From Kalaharituber pfeilii (taxonomy: Eukaryota > Ascomycota > Pezizomycetes > Pezizales > Pezizaceae): 64,000 nt of DNA. Below, in pieces: positions 40,168 to 53,365 of this stretch. Position numbers and translations under genes: made by a program. The notes under the pieces were generated by a model, which saw nothing but the letters and a program-made list of their open reading frames with translations, made no database searches and was not told the origin of the DNA. Position 1 is the first letter of the stretch, and each line of letters starts with the position of its first letter. The stretch is from positions 868,001-932,000 of the forward strand of contig WHUZ01000005.1 in NCBI GenBank assembly GCA_015179045.1, in the 5' to 3' direction.

Positions 40168-43117
40168 CTATTCCTCCCCAACCTCCATTTCGTCCACGTT
40201 TATTAGATCAGCCTCCCCTTCCTTCTCCAAAGAGATATACTCGTCCCAACCAGGAAATAGTTCATCATCCTCCCCAGGCACCGCAATGCTATCCGCAATC
40301 TTCTTATACTTTTCCCCTAGTCCTTTTTTCCACTTCTTGGTAACAGCCTGTGCCAGACTAGGTTTGTAAGTTTTCGCGAATAATGCTGCTTCCGATGCCC
40401 TTCCAGTTCTTTCTAATAACTCGACACATGCCTCTAAGTTCCCAATTTGCCATAAGCATGAGAATGCAATGTTATTGAGACCGGCTTTATCAGCCCGCTC
40501 TGCGAGCTCTTTCAGTCCAGCGACATCTCCTGTAGCAGTGCGTAGGAGCAGAAGGGAACCTAAGTCCTTTCCTGCTTTGAAACACTTCTCTGCAAGAGTA
40601 ACATTCCAAGCGGCAAGCGCCGCATCACCCACTGTTTTCCACTTATGATCGGTGTCCGTCTCCCGCGCGATCTCCAATGCGATATTGAGGTGTCCTAGGG
40701 CTAGAGCCAAATCGAATTTATGCTCTGGATCTGTTGCGACCTCAAGCGCAAGTTCCTTATGACCCTGTCCCTCAAGGAACCTGGCGATTTTATTCCTTTG
40801 ATCTATTGGAATAGATTCAAGTAATTCAGCTGCCGCATCCATGTCTCCTCGTAACACAACCGTCTGATACTCAACGACAGCAAGTGACAAGGCGAACGAA
40901 ACAATGTTGACATCTTTGTCAGCAAGGTAAAGCCGCCCGTCTCGTGGGATATAGCCAAGCAGGTACACGGAAGTATCGAAGTGAGAAATGGTATACGTTT
41001 GATCTCCAACAAGATAATTGAGACGATTAGTCGAGTTTGTGTAAATGAAACAGTCACCGACCCATTGACCAGTGCGAACCCTGGTACATCTTGTTAGCCT
41101 GCGACGTCTTAAGGAGAAGCAAGTTCTCTGGGTGCGAGATTTACGTTTCGTTGATATCAGTAATCACCTCGAAAGCTGCTTCAACCCCATCATCCTCAAC
41201 ATTACCAGCTTGCACAGCTGCAAGATAGGCATCCTTATTAAACCTTAACACATAAAACGCATCGTCACAGGCAAGTGTAACTAATTCGCCACTCTCCGAC
41301 CAATAAATCTATAACGTTTGTTAATATGTAAACCATCTTTCCAGAATGACCTACTGTACTTACATTGTTGGGAACTACGTCTATCCTTCTCACCAATGCA
41401 CCCGAGTCCCAGTCAAATAAACCCACCACTCCATGCCCTCTGACACCTAGTAAAATACCACCCATCAATCCCTCCGCAGCAAATCCTACGTCAAGACCAC
41501 CAGGCTTTTCTTTGAAATTCTTGAAGAGCTTCACACTAGTTGTACTCTCCCGAATCGCGTAGTCATTGCTATTATCTTTACTTCCCCAAGCAAAATCCAG
41601 AGCGGATCCAAATGCCTTATTCCTCCACGCCAGGGCAGTGTAGATAATATATTCGCCATCGCCGCATACTGAAACGAATCGACCATTGGCTGAGTGAAGC
41701 AGTGACTGTGGATATATCTCACAGGAGCTAAGATCTTTTGTGGGGAGAGTCAATGGCTCGCCATCCTTTACAGGGACATCTAGTCCAGTAAGTAATGACA
41801 CATTGATCGTGGAGTGGGAGAAAATGACTTACCGCTATGTTTTATTACAGCCGTCAGTACTTCGTTATGCTTGGCCCAGACAACCTTTCCGCTGCTATCC
41901 ATGCTAACTGCGGGCTCTTCTCTTCCCATCCTCACTACAACGCACCCTTCATCAAAACCCATGGCCAACGCATTCTTCCCCCTTTGATATGCCACACACC
42001 ACGCTCGCTCCAAGCCATAGCTTAGTGTTTGTTCTAGCCTGTACGTATTTGCATGCCAAATTTTGACAGTACCATCCTCCGATCCAGAAACGATTACTGG
42101 CAATTCCGGGTGATAACAAGCAAATGAAACATTGCTTGTATGTCCCTCTAGCGTAACAATCAATGATTTCGTTGTATAATCCCATATTTTCACGGTTCTG
42201 TCGTCTGATGTGGTGAGAATGTAAGGCTTATCAGCAGCAGGGTAATAGTCGACATGGTTTACACCTTTAGTGTCATGCGCCTCCAGCGTTAGATTTGCAG
42301 TTCCATTCCCACCGAGGCTCCAGATTTTTACAGTCCTGTCCAGACACGCACTAGCGAATGTATTTGTGTCCTTTGGATTGATGGCGAGGCTCATGACATA
42401 GTGGCTGTGCCCCTCAAACGTTTGCACACATTTCCAACCTTTTTCCCAATCCCATAGCTTAATGGTCATGTCATCACTGGCAGTCAACACAAATGGCTGG
42501 GTAGGGTGAACTATAATAGCACGGATATAATCGGGGTGGGCCTCGAATGTGGTTATTTTCTCCGCAGTGTTGTAATTGTAAACCCGCAAAAGGAAGTCAT
42601 CTGAACCGACGACTATCCAATTCTTCCTGGTGATAAACCGACCAGCCCGTACAGGAACATCTGCCACCTCAAATGTTTTGACAATGGCCTGTAGTCCTCG
42701 AATTAGAGCCTCCTAACTGTACTATAGCGGATAAATAATTACCTGTGTCTCATAAGACCATATGTGTACATGTCCTGCAGAGTCACATTTTAGTAACTGA
42801 AATAGCCAATCAAATAACATTGGTGCCAGAATATGAGCTGTTGTAAGGCAAATGCATACCACTATAAAGCGTCGTCAATACCTAAAGCCTCGCTATCAGT
42901 CATACATATGGGAGATAGACTCGCGTAACAGTCACAGAGATGAGGTATTACCCATGGTTCAGTTGGGTGGAAGTCGATGCCTTTAACTCGATCCGAGCGA
43001 GCAAATAATTGTCTCTGAGGTCCATACGATTCCCAGTCAGAACAGCTACTCCTTCAATGCAGGAAAGCTCATCAGCCTGAGGGACATGTCACTTTGTACC
43101 TTCACATCTAACCGCAT
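40168..43117 (-). CDS. SEC27: Coatomer subunit beta' (Sec27)
   Basis: Exons on the minus strand: 43100-43117, 42952-43014, 42860-42881, 42743-42774, 41833-42688, 41364-41779, 41145-41308, 40168-41080. That is 2,484 nt, or 827 aa, close to the usual fungal length. It starts [26 protein letters not shown] and [18 protein letters not shown], then a first WD40 propeller (about 1-300; repeats such as [54 protein letters not shown]). A second propeller (about 320-590) and a C-terminal alpha-solenoid rich in Leu/Ala follow. It ends in an acidic tail. Beta'-COP is part of the B-subcomplex of the COPI coat and binds KKxx retrieval signals on Golgi-to-ER cargo. The four tiny 5' exons (18, 63, 22 and 32 nt) are fixed by family alignment. 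Confidence 0.96.
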
Positions 43118-43727
43118 TGTGCAGGCCCTTATCCGCAATTAGGAGTCGAGTTGAGAAGACAAGAATGGGCGGTGTAACGGAGTTTTTATTGTTGCTTGTT
43201 TAAGCTTGAAATCAAAAGCTTCGTTGAAGGAGGTATAGTTCAACGTGTTTCCGGTGGGGTGGAGTTTTAGAGGTGTTGAGAGGTATACTTGAGAGGACAG
43301 ATGGAGATTCCCTGGTATCAACTGACATGTCTTGGCAACAGCTTAGTCTGTAGTTGGCCGTACCCTTTTCCTTTAGAAGCATCACGCTTCTCCTCGTAAA
43401 CTTGAGTCTAACTGAAATGCAACTCACGGCAGGGTCTTATGTGGTATATATTCAATTGTTGTGTGCGCGTTTAAGAGAGTATTAATATACATAACACTGA
43501 AGCAAAGCTCGAGGCAATACAAGTTTTGTAACAAGCTACAATAATATGCAATTAGAACAAGCTACCGGATTATAGAAACGCATTAAAACAGCTCCGCCCG
43601 ATGCTGCAAAAGCTGCTAACGGAATAATAATAGGAGACGTATATAAGCGAACAGCACTGGATCTGTCCTTTGAAAACCTCCGGCTGGTTACCTATATAGA
43701 AACGACCTGGATTGATGTACTTCAGGG
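43118..43727. promoter_or_regulatory. SEC27 upstream region / 3' flank of the YTH gene
   Basis: 610 bp between two co-oriented minus-strand genes. It must hold the SEC27 promoter and the 3' end of the YTH transcript. No specific motif identified. Confidence 0.5.
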
Positions 43728-46700
43728 TCAGTGAACCCGGCTCTCGTCCACTATGTTACATAGCTGGGCACCAGTTTCTGGGTCAATTTCCTGGCCATCA
43801 CGGCCAACAAACACTGGCTGATCCTCATTCAATCTGTTGAGTAACGAGGACAGGTGGTAAAAGCTGATATCACATATCGTGATCCATCGAATATAAAATG
43901 CCCCCGAGGACTTCCAAAGTAATCCTTTGGTCCAAGTTGGCATTTCTGCTGTTCCTGGAGCGGACTCCATTCGAGCCTTGTCTCCCAACATTTAGCACTC
44001 GATAACAGAAACAGACGGAATGAAGCACAGGTATTGAGATGAACATACATATCCTTGAAATTTACCACTCTTATTTACTGAGAAGATTAGAATGACATCC
44101 CTTGCCGTGCGAAAGGCTTCACTGAAAATCTCTGCGTTTTTTTCCTGTGTAGCCCAGATACCCTATAGACTATCTTAGCATGCTATTCAATACTCTGTGC
44201 AGTCAGTGGTGCTGATATACGTCTCTTTGAGCATGGAGGACATTATCGTGATTGAAACTTTTCACAATGAAGTACCTGGTGTCTGCACTGATCAGCATAA
44301 AACTAAGCAAAATTTCATAAATCAATTACCTGTGTTAATTGCGCCATTACTAGAGGCCGCTTCCATGTTATCTAGTCCTGTGGTAGCTTTATTCACGAAA
44401 GGCTTTTCCTTGCGCTCGGTTCTATTAAACCAATCTCTTCCATAGTCTCCACCATGGCCGTAACTAGACTTTCTCCTGGGATTGTCACAATCAACTCGCC
44501 TACGCCCGAAATTGTTATGTCCTGGAGAGCGGAAGCCATCACCATAATCGTAACCACTCAATGGAGGCCTATGATCGTCCCTATGTTGATGGTATTTTCC
44601 ATGATTATTCAATCTTCCTCCTTTGTAGTAAGCCTTTTCCATTTTAGGTGATGAAACAGGAGTTACCACACGTCGATCAGCCTTCCCATAGGGCCTTTTT
44701 CCTGGTCTAGACGATTGAATGCTGGTCTGATCATCATCCAATGTACGCCCTTTCATTGACCCTGACTCCTTATACGTTGATTTGCGGCTTTCATTGTCGT
44801 AATATCTATTGGAATTTGGTGATCTTGCTGCTAGCTTTTCATGAATCTCACGAACAGGTGTAACTGGTCTTGCAGCGCCCCGATAATCATGAGAATTACC
44901 CTCACCATGCTCTTTGAGCTCAAAAATTCGGCTATCTTGTACTGCAACATCACTCGCCCCAGGCCGGTTACCACGATATTCATCTAGCTCTTCCTCTGGC
45001 CGAGGAGATGGTTTGTGTGTTTGAGTTTCATATAAAGTTCTGCATGTTTTTTCTGGGCGACGTTCATCAATGTCATCGTGTGATATCCTTCTTTTCAAGC
45101 CAACTCCAACAGGAGCAGGAGAGGTAGCTCTATAGACTCCTTTATATCGACCGGCCGAGGAACGTTCATCCGGGCGTACAGATGGTGTAACAGCATGCGT
45201 TGTTGCCGGTGGAGGATGTGGAAGTGCTGGTTTGGACGGGTATGATTGCAAGTCAGGAGCTACTCGAATTGAAGTCTCGGGAGGTATTCCTCTTTCAACA
45301 CGAGTAGGTACTTGTGGAGGAGGCATCAGTCCCGATCCATTTCGCATCCGCCTCTCAATTGGGGAGGGAACATCTTCCCCTCTGGCGGCTGCAGACGCCG
45401 CTGCTGCCCTCAGTGCATATAGCCTATCCAGCTCTCGTTCCCTGTGGCGACGTAAAGCAGCTTGTCTATAGTCAATATCATGGAATCCAGTTATTTCCAA
45501 CCATTCAGCCAGATCCTTATAATAAGGATCATAATCGGGCTGACGCCCAAGGTGCTCCTCTTCACGAATTGGTAAATAACGAACAGCGCCATAAGGTTGA
45601 TAATCTTGTGCGTAATTGAACTCTTCGGGTAACAGAGGCCTGGCAGGCGAGAGCAATGATGATAACCTGTGTGCCGAATAATAATGCTCCCGGGTCTCCC
45701 CTCCTCTAATAGAGTCAAACCTATGGTTATCTTCTCTATATGGACCTTTAAGATATGGGCGAGCTATTTGTTTCTCTGCTCGTCGGCGTGCGTCATCGCC
45801 AACTCTTCTACGTTCATGCTCAGCTGTGTCAACACGCTGATCGTAAAAACGCTGTCGGCGGTCGACATCTGAACGTTCTAAATCTTCCCCTACATCCCTA
45901 ATATGCTTGGTAATATTGGATGAATTGGTACGTTTCTGAACTGATGAATCGGCGTTCTCTTTGCGATAAGTGTCATTTTCCTCATCTCTATATCTGTCGT
46001 TATGGTATTGAGGCCTGCCTGTAGAGGCATGTGAAGTCAAAGATGATGATTGTAGTGGGGGTAAATTAGTTAGTTTCTGCTGCGCTTCCAGTTTGCTTGC
46101 TGATTCACCAATTGGCGCCTGTTCTCCTCCTTCGGCCACAGCTTGTACACTTCGTTCTTTCAATGAATCTGTATCCTTCCCCCTAGTGCTTTTTTCAATG
46201 CGTGAGCCATCTGCTAGACTTCTTGGCCCTTTATTGTGTGTTTCTGGTGTCTTTGCTGCAGTGCTAGCCGGCAGTTGTTTTGGAATATCCTTATCTGCAG
46301 AATGTGCCACAGAACTTGGTCCCATATTGCTATCGAGTTCTTCTAGAAGCTTACAGTTTTTTTCAGCTTTCACTAATCCCTGTTGACTTGGTTTCTTCAC
46401 CTCAGAAGATGCCTGAACCTCTGCTAACATGGCGTCAACTGCAGCATCTCTTTCCGGATCAATGGTGCGTTTAGCCAAAGGACTATTCAACCTTTGCTCA
46501 AGGGCGAATAATGCCGACTGCTCTCCAGGAGAACCAGTTGAGTGTGTTTGAGCAGGTGCTGTCTCCGGTGGGATTTGTTTGGCTTTTTCAGTATTTGTAG
46601 AAACTCCATCTTTCTCTCTCGAGTCAGACTGTACTTTCTTCTTCATTGAAGCTAGTGCTTTCTCTCTCAATTGCTCTTGTAGACTTGCGGTCACTGGTGA

Positions 46701-47522
46701 TGGTATGCTTGCATGTGACTCGGAAGTTACATCGAGATGTAGGCTCTTTTTCTCCCGTGGAACATCTGCTTCACCACCTGGTCTTATGACTGATTGCACC
46801 TTCTGGGGGCTAATTTGTTCTTGACCTGCGTCATCAGACAACATAGCGGCCGGCAGTACCGTTGTTTTCACACTGCCGGAATTTCTAATCAGAGTACCAA
46901 CCGTCTCTTCCTGCAATTGAGGCTCAGTAAGCATCACAGATTCCCGCACCCTATTTGCCTGCTTTTGTACCTTGTTCTGTACCTTTTTTCCCTGCTTTGA
47001 CTGATTTTGGTTTGCTAGCTTATTGTAAGCAGTTCCATCATTGGTATAATTGTGACCGAACTTTTTCACTGAAGTTGGTGTAGCTACAGTGATACGATCC
47101 TCAAGTGTCCTATTATCCACGTTGAGTCTGCCCTCAAAGTTCCTGGACATGGGTTTATCGTCGTAGCTTAGCGGCTCATCCCTCCTGCTTCGACCTACAT
47201 ATTGCTTCCCACGGGCAAACTCAGAAAGTCCCCCGCCAATTCTGCCATCAAGACTCCCACGCCCCCCCTCTGTTTGTGCAGAGTGCCTAGTATTTCGCTG
47301 TGTGTATTCCATCTTATGCACCGGTGATAATGGCAAAGAGTACTGTTGGGAAAAGCAGGTTTGGTTGTGAGCCCGTTCCAGTCTGCCTGCCAGTGGTATA
47401 TGTATACGATCACCCAGAGTCCTATTGCTGCGGTTCGCCCTAGAGACCTCCTGTAAGAAAGGGTCATTGGGCCGGTAAGGTGCGTCTGACTGTTGTGCGG
47501 CTCTCGAATGATGAAGGGACAT
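43728..47522 (-). CDS. YTH-domain RNA-binding protein with very long disordered N-terminus
   Basis: Exons on the minus strand: 44330-47522, 44221-44282, 44049-44162, 43728-43976. That is 3,618 nt, or 1,205 aa. The C-terminal ~140 residues are a YTH domain: RYFIVKSFNHDNVLHAQRDG, IWATQEKNAEIFSEAFRTAR, DVILIFSVNKSGKFQGYARM, FYIRWITICDISF, then LNRLNEDQPVFVGRDGQEID and PETGAQLC. Trp of GIWAT is one of the aromatic-cage residues that hold N6-methyladenosine. It most resembles the YTHDC1/Mmi1-type branch. The first ~1,060 residues are polar and charged (Arg/Ser/Glu/Gln), probably disordered. One conserved-looking block stands out: DYDPYYKDLAEWLEITGFHD followed by IDYRQAALRRHRERELDRLY (about residues 660-700). 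The likely role is reading methylated nuclear or cytoplasmic RNA. No symbol is given because fungal subfamilies are uneven. Confidence 0.9.
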
Positions 47523-49200
47523 GACGAAGGAATAAACGAACCAGGATGTGTTATAGCGGGGGGAGGGGGTAGGAGGGGGAGAGGGGGGGGATGGGATGAG
47601 CAGAGGGCTTACAGCTGCGATCGTTGTGAGGTTCAGATAGAGGAGTATAGGATGGGATCCGCACCAGGACCAATAGGGACACTATCAAGTTGTTGAGGGA
47701 GCTGGGCGCAGCCGTCTGAGTGAGAAGTGCCTATTCGGTGCTGAACTCTAGTCTCGTGGTCGCTTTACTTCACCCACAGAGGCCCAAGTAGGCAGTGGGG
47801 GGAGTCCCGAGCTTGCGCTGGCGCTGCTTCGCACACAGTACGCCGGGCGGCGGTAGATATCCCGTTTGCGTCCTGGGAGATGCGGGCCTGGGTCGGTTGC
47901 GGCGGTAATGTCGGATTTCCAGGGCCTCTCAGTCAGCAGTCACCATCGAAGCATCCTCAGGTACGATGCGCCTGATGGGGCTCAACGTTGAGAGATCGGG
48001 AGCGGCAGCCAGCACTCAGGGGCAGGGAATTTGGAGACAGCGAGGCCGCACACTGTACTGGGCAAGCCCTTGGACCAAGCAGGAAAACAGACTGCTCCGG
48101 CCCCTGCGCACCCTGCGCGCTGGGCTCCACACCCTGGTCGGTGCGTTCCCGCCGCGCCGATCCGCCGGTGCAAGTTTCTCCTGCAGTTCACTGTGATGCT
48201 TAGGTAAGATAAGTTACTTGAGAAGCTTGAGGAGTATACTGGTACGTTAAGTGCTTCGTCTCATGCCAATAGGCTCTACTTGATGCACACTTAGTAGATA
48301 TCGAGTGCTGTACTTCTAGCACTATATTGAGCCCCGTCTGAACCCTCGCTCAATCCATCAACCAGAACCAGAGGTGATGCTTCATGCTTGTCAGGTTATA
48401 ATTTTTGATTGGCAAGAGCGCATGCATCTAGCGATTTGAGAACATGGAAGGCGCTCCAGATTCGGAATAAAAAACCATTGCAATATATCTCCCCACTCCT
48501 CCCCATTATTATTAGATATCAAGGTAGCATTGCGGATATGCCTAGAACAATCACTCATCCAATACAAAAAAGGTTATATTAAGCTTAACGGGAAATCATA
48601 AAATGGTTAATGCGAATCAAACAGAGAATCTCTATATAGAAAAGTGCTCTTCATATGCTTCATCCTGGTAAAAGTCAGCACACTTACCAAAGCTATATAG
48701 GGCACCCAGCGAGATGCCACAGGCTTCCTGTACCTAATTGCATTACTTCAGTTGAGCAAGAAGAATACTGCCTCGAACCAAGTAAAATACTTAATTGTTG
48801 TACTTAGCTTGTAACCGCACGCGAATTTATAAACATAAATGGGTATCTTAGGTCGGCAGTTATTGTCTAAAGATCCTGCTAAACAAATCCTATTTACTTC
48901 CCTCCTTCCATGAGTTGCGATCAATTATACAATAGGGAGTCAGGATGTTGTTTTGGAGTATGAATAACCTCTCATACTGGTATGTTATCCTACAATTCAT
49001 GGGACCTTGTGTCACTATCTTCCCGTGATCGATTCGTGACACATCTATTCAAGTCACTTCTCTTTATACCCAGCAAAGAGACAAAGTGAATCACTTACAT
49101 GTACTGGTTGGAGAACGTTTCACAGGACAGGTGCTTTATAGGAGGCTCATGAACCAGTACCTGAATTCACCCAATCTACTCAAAGTAGTCAACCTAAATT
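47523..49200. other. Upstream of the YTH gene
   Basis: Likely promoter and 5' UTR near 47523-48200. Holds a G-rich tract (47558-47595, GGGGGGAGGGGGTAGGAGGGGG type) and then AT-rich sequence. No gene supported. Confidence 0.5.
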
Positions 49201-49420
49201 GCATAGTGTACGTGCTTTGTATGTACAATAGTAGTGGTTGTCACTGAACAACTCGGAATGGTTACCAGAAGGTACCAGAGAAAATATGCCAGCCAAACTA
49301 GGCAGGTGTTGTAAGGTAGTTACCTCTTTTACCCTTGCGAAAAATTATCACGAATATGTGCCTACACAACACTAGGGTTGTCACTGACTTACTGGAAATG
49401 GCTACCAGAAGGTACCACTA

Positions 49421-49856
49421 CTAACTGAGGCGCTTATAGTAGGGGTTGTCGACGAACAACTGGGAATGGCTACCAGCATATCAGAGAAAATACGCCAGCC
49501 AAACTAGGCAGGTGTCGTGAGGCACCCCTTTCACCCTTGTGAAATTTATCAGTAAGTACTATGAACTACCACAAATATGCCTGTACACAACAAGACTTAC
49601 GTGTATCAACTATGCCCCGTCTAAGTCAAAGAGCTGTAATACAACAAGAGCTCAGAAGCGAAGCAATGTAAAAGCTATCATGATGCTTATGATTTTTAAT
49701 TGACGCGTGATGAACCTATAAAGAGAATATGTATGCATTGTGTTTGTAGATGCATCTCAATGTTGACGTGATCGGGATGTGAATACGCAGGTGATGCATA
49801 TCATATGGTACGAAATAATGCGGGTGTATGCAGCAAAGAAGGCTACTAACTGAGCA
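49421..49856 (-). repeat. Dispersed repeat, copy A (inverse orientation)
   Basis: Shares, in reverse, the string of landmarks found in copies B and C. These are CTCAGTTAGTAGCC, TTTGCTGCATACA, CGCATTA, CACCATATG, CACCTGCCTAGTTTGGCTGG, GTATTTTCTCTGATA and a terminal GTTGTTCGTCGAC-like word. No coding potential. Boundaries are approximate. Confidence 0.75.
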
Positions 49857-50047
49857 CTACTCACCAGAAGAGCCCACTACCAGCCAACAGACCAATGAAC
49901 GAAGGGGCCAAGGCACCTAAAAGCGCCTCAGTTAGTAGTGGTACCGGTATCCGTACTTCTGGTAGCCATTCCCAGTTGCTCGTCAACAACCCCAACTAAA
50001 TATTGCGCCTCATTAGTAGTGGTATGCTACTTTCTGGTACTAGCCCG

Positions 50048-50112
50048 TAAAATATGTATTCGGACAGAGGGTACTAATGCACATTATGCGCTATGTCCGA
50101 ATACATATTTTA
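50048..50112. mobile_element. 65-bp palindromic mini-element, copy 1
   Basis: TAAAATATGTATTCGGACA (50048-50066) and its exact inverse TGTCCGAATACATATTTTA (50094-50112) enclose a 27-nt spacer. The same unit with its spacer reversed occurs at 61163-61224. Confidence 0.85.
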
Positions 50113-50223
50113 CTAGCAAGTAGCCATTCTCAGTTGTTCAGTGACAACCACTAGTGCCTTGGCTCCTTCGCTCATTCCATTACCAACGTAACTCCTGTTA
50201 CCAGTCAAATTCGACTGGTAATG

Positions 50224-50670
50224 GCTCAGTTAGTAGCCTACTTTGCTGCATACATCCGCATTACTTCGCACCATATGCAGCACCTGCTCCCGCTTTACGT
50301 CAAACATTCAGTGCGTAACTACAAACACAAATAACGTACACAAATCCTATTCATATTTATGTCTTCATCACACATCAATTTTCTTCAAATCTAAATTGGA
50401 GTCTGAATCTGAATAAAAGTCATAAGTGTCATGATGTCACTCATAAGCACCTGTTGCATCACTGCTCGTTGATTTAGAGAGGGCATGTTGCACGTGAAGT
50501 TGATATGCATATGCAATGTTGTGTAGGGACATATTCGTGGTAATTCAGAATACTTACCAATAAAATTTTGCGAGGATAAAAGGGGTATCTCACGACACCT
50601 GCCTAGTTTGGTTGGCGTATTTTCTCTGATACCTTCACGTAGTCATTCCCAGTTGTTCAGTGACAACCAC
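50224..50670 (+). repeat. Dispersed repeat, copy B
   Basis: Begins GCTCAGTTAGTAGCCTACTT, passes through TTGCTGCATACATCCGCATT and ACACCTGCCTAGTTTGGTTG, and ends CCCAGTTGTTCAGTGACAACC. It aligns with copy C (60561-61019) over nearly its whole length. The terminal word (GTTGTTCAGTGACAACCAC) also occurs alone at about 50128-50150 and, inverted, near 49225 and 49375. Confidence 0.75.
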
Positions 50671-51840
50671 TATTAATGATCACTAACCGTTATTTAGCTT
50701 GCGCAATTGTGTCGATATATGTAACAAGCTGGATATCAGCATCTTAACCGTCGACGTCTACAACGTCCTGGGTACTACGTCCTGTACCTCTCTATGAAGG
50801 CATGGCCAGTGAATTCCACAAACCTTGCGATAAACGTTAACACTACCAGAGTACGACACCCAATTAGACACCCAAATAACCTTTTGCAGTTGAGAAGAAG
50901 TGCTTAATCATGGAGTCTCCTCAACCAGACTAGGGCCTATTTACTTAGGTTATGTGCAGTATCTAAATGCCTACAGTAAGCTAATGTAGGTTTGCATCAA
51001 TATTACATTCCACCGTCTCGTGTAAGGCATTCTAAAGTCATGGGGACATGCAATGGCAGTCTCGATGCAGTGGAGCTTGTCAGCATTTTCAGCACAGAGA
51101 CCTTCCGATGCGAACTCTAGAGCTCGCTGCAGCTACAGAAAAAAACCTGAACACGGTGTTTCCAGCTCTAGAACTTTGACCACAGATATCTCAACAACCA
51201 AGCACTTCTAAGATATGCAGATTTCAGTGATCGAAAGCCCAGTGACTGCTAATTTGATACCTGTGATGAATATTGAACAAGATACTCAAGATGTGGTGGT
51301 GGTAGATGGGTTTGTAAATCACTCGTAAAATCAGACGCCAAGTGGAAATCTTGGCACTGATATGCAAGCTGATACTGTATTTCCCCAGATACATACTCTT
51401 GGCTCAAAAGTATTCGGACGCTGCTTCTTGAAATGTGCAGACAGTGGTTTGCAAGAGCTATGCATATGCCAACAAAAACCACGTGCAAAATTTTACCAAC
51501 CACTAAGCTGACCGGAGGGTCTTTTCACTTCTGTAGAGAATACACTTGCGACCCCCTGTCGCTCCTCTAGAGCTTGAAATCGGAAGGTCTCTACTTCGAG
51601 AAAAATCAAGCAAAAATCAATTAAATAGCAGTAAAATGAACTGACAACCCAAGCCAGCATTAGAAATTCCAAGTTCTTCATAAGAATTTAAATTGAAGCA
51701 TTTTTGGCTAGACTACATGTTTGGCTAGTTTTTGACAGGAGCATCCACTCAGCAGCATGTCTTATGATTCGGCTTCTGGAATGAACCTGTTTCCACCAAG
51801 ACACAAGAAGTATAGTAATTAAGATTTCTATTCTTCGTAC

Positions 51841-51949
<109 letters not shown>

Positions 51950-52759
51950 CCCGCCGCAATTGCGCCCCTCCGGCAGTCTCGATAATATTTATATTGGATA
52001 TATTGTCACAGTTGTCCTCCTCAATTACCCAATATCCCTTTCCCACTCATCTTTCGCCTTCATCAATGCTTTATTTGGTTGTGTTCCAACGTTGTTTTAC
52101 TTCCAGTATAATAGATGTGCACCTAGGAAGGTTTCACACAGCAAAGTCTTAATAGACACAGGCAACTAATGTTTGTAAATGGCATTATGGCTTCAAGCGA
52201 TTCGATGATTCCCTCCCTAATCTTTGAATTGAATGCGGTGTTACATATCAGCTAAGGCATTGGTTATCGAGCGCCGAGCAAAAAATCAAGCCCCAATGAG
52301 GGCACTTGATTATCTAGTCTCATAACCAGACGCTGGCTATTGGTTACCTATATATTAAACGGAATATAAGTTAGTCCGCCGGTCACGATAAAATATCTCT
52401 AAATCAAGACAAATCATGATTAACGCAGATATTAGCAAGTAAATGTAGTACAATGAAATAGTTTCACATAGCAAGAATAGAAGAGAAAAAGAAAAAGAAA
52501 ATTTGTCACAGGCTACCTTATCGGTGTTTACCACCAGGGGACCAGGGAGTATGCAGTCTGGTGTTATGAAAGGCAACCAACCGGGAATAGAATCATAGTC
52601 GGGGCTTGGCTACCATCGGGCCGGTCCATGTTGGAAGGCTGGCGGAGGAAATATATTGCCGAGTTTCGTAGGGCGGCCTCCTACCTTTGATGCCCAATAG
52701 GAAATCAGATTTAAACTAGCTTCAACTGACTACTTGAAACTTGCTAACTTCGCTAACTA

Positions 52760-53365
52760 CAGATTTCCCATGCTATACCGGATCTGTAAAATCCGGCCCT
52801 TTTCGTTCGGTACAGCAAGGTTCCGTTAGGAAAAAATGCTTGGCAGAAATACAATAGGGAAGGGCATGGAAATTGCCTAATTTGGGATTGGATCGACCTA
52901 ATTTAATTATGTAAAGTCAAGTTTAGTAAGCATGTTCAAGGTGAATGCAAAGGTGGGGCAGCCAAGATTGGACGTATAAGTATTAGTGTGTCCGGTATAG
53001 CAAATATTTTATTTGTTGTCTGACCCGGAATTGTTAAGGCGTCCGGAATGGCAAGGGCACTTTGTATGGGGAACGGATGTCGCAGACAGAGGCCATCCGG
53101 TATAACAAGACTTCTGGTATAGCGAGGTCCGGTATAGCAAGTGTAGACTGTACTATTTGTATAGTAAGTGCCTGGCACTTCTGTTCTCGTGCCCAGACTA
53201 TTATTTTGGCCTCTGCCTTGGCTCGGCCGTATGTCCGGTCCGGTATTCTTAGTGCGTCCGGTATAGCAAGAGGGCTTTGTATGGAAACGGAATGTAGCAG
53301 CCTGAGAGCATCTGGTATAGTAAGGTTTTCGGTACAGCGAGGTCGGGTATAGCAAGGGAAAACTG
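52760..53365. mobile_element. TA-flanked TIR element, CAGATTTCCC ends, 606 bp, internally duplicated
   Basis: 5' CAGATTTCCCATGCTATACC and 3' GGTATAGCAAGGGAAAACTG are inverted repeats, with TA on both sides (52758-52759, 53366-53367). The inner block (CCGGTCCGGAATTGTTA, CGTCCGG, GGCTTTGTATGG, GGTATAGCAAG) occurs twice in tandem: about 53020-53150 and 53230-53360. The first ends in GTGTAGACTG-TA, nearly the same terminus as the element at 12472-13220. It thus looks like one element nested in or duplicated within another of the same family. Confidence 0.75.

Noticed and set aside
51249..51681. Two adjacent minus-strand frames that might be transposase remnants
   Set aside because: Weak resemblance only; no catalytic or DNA-binding motif could be read.
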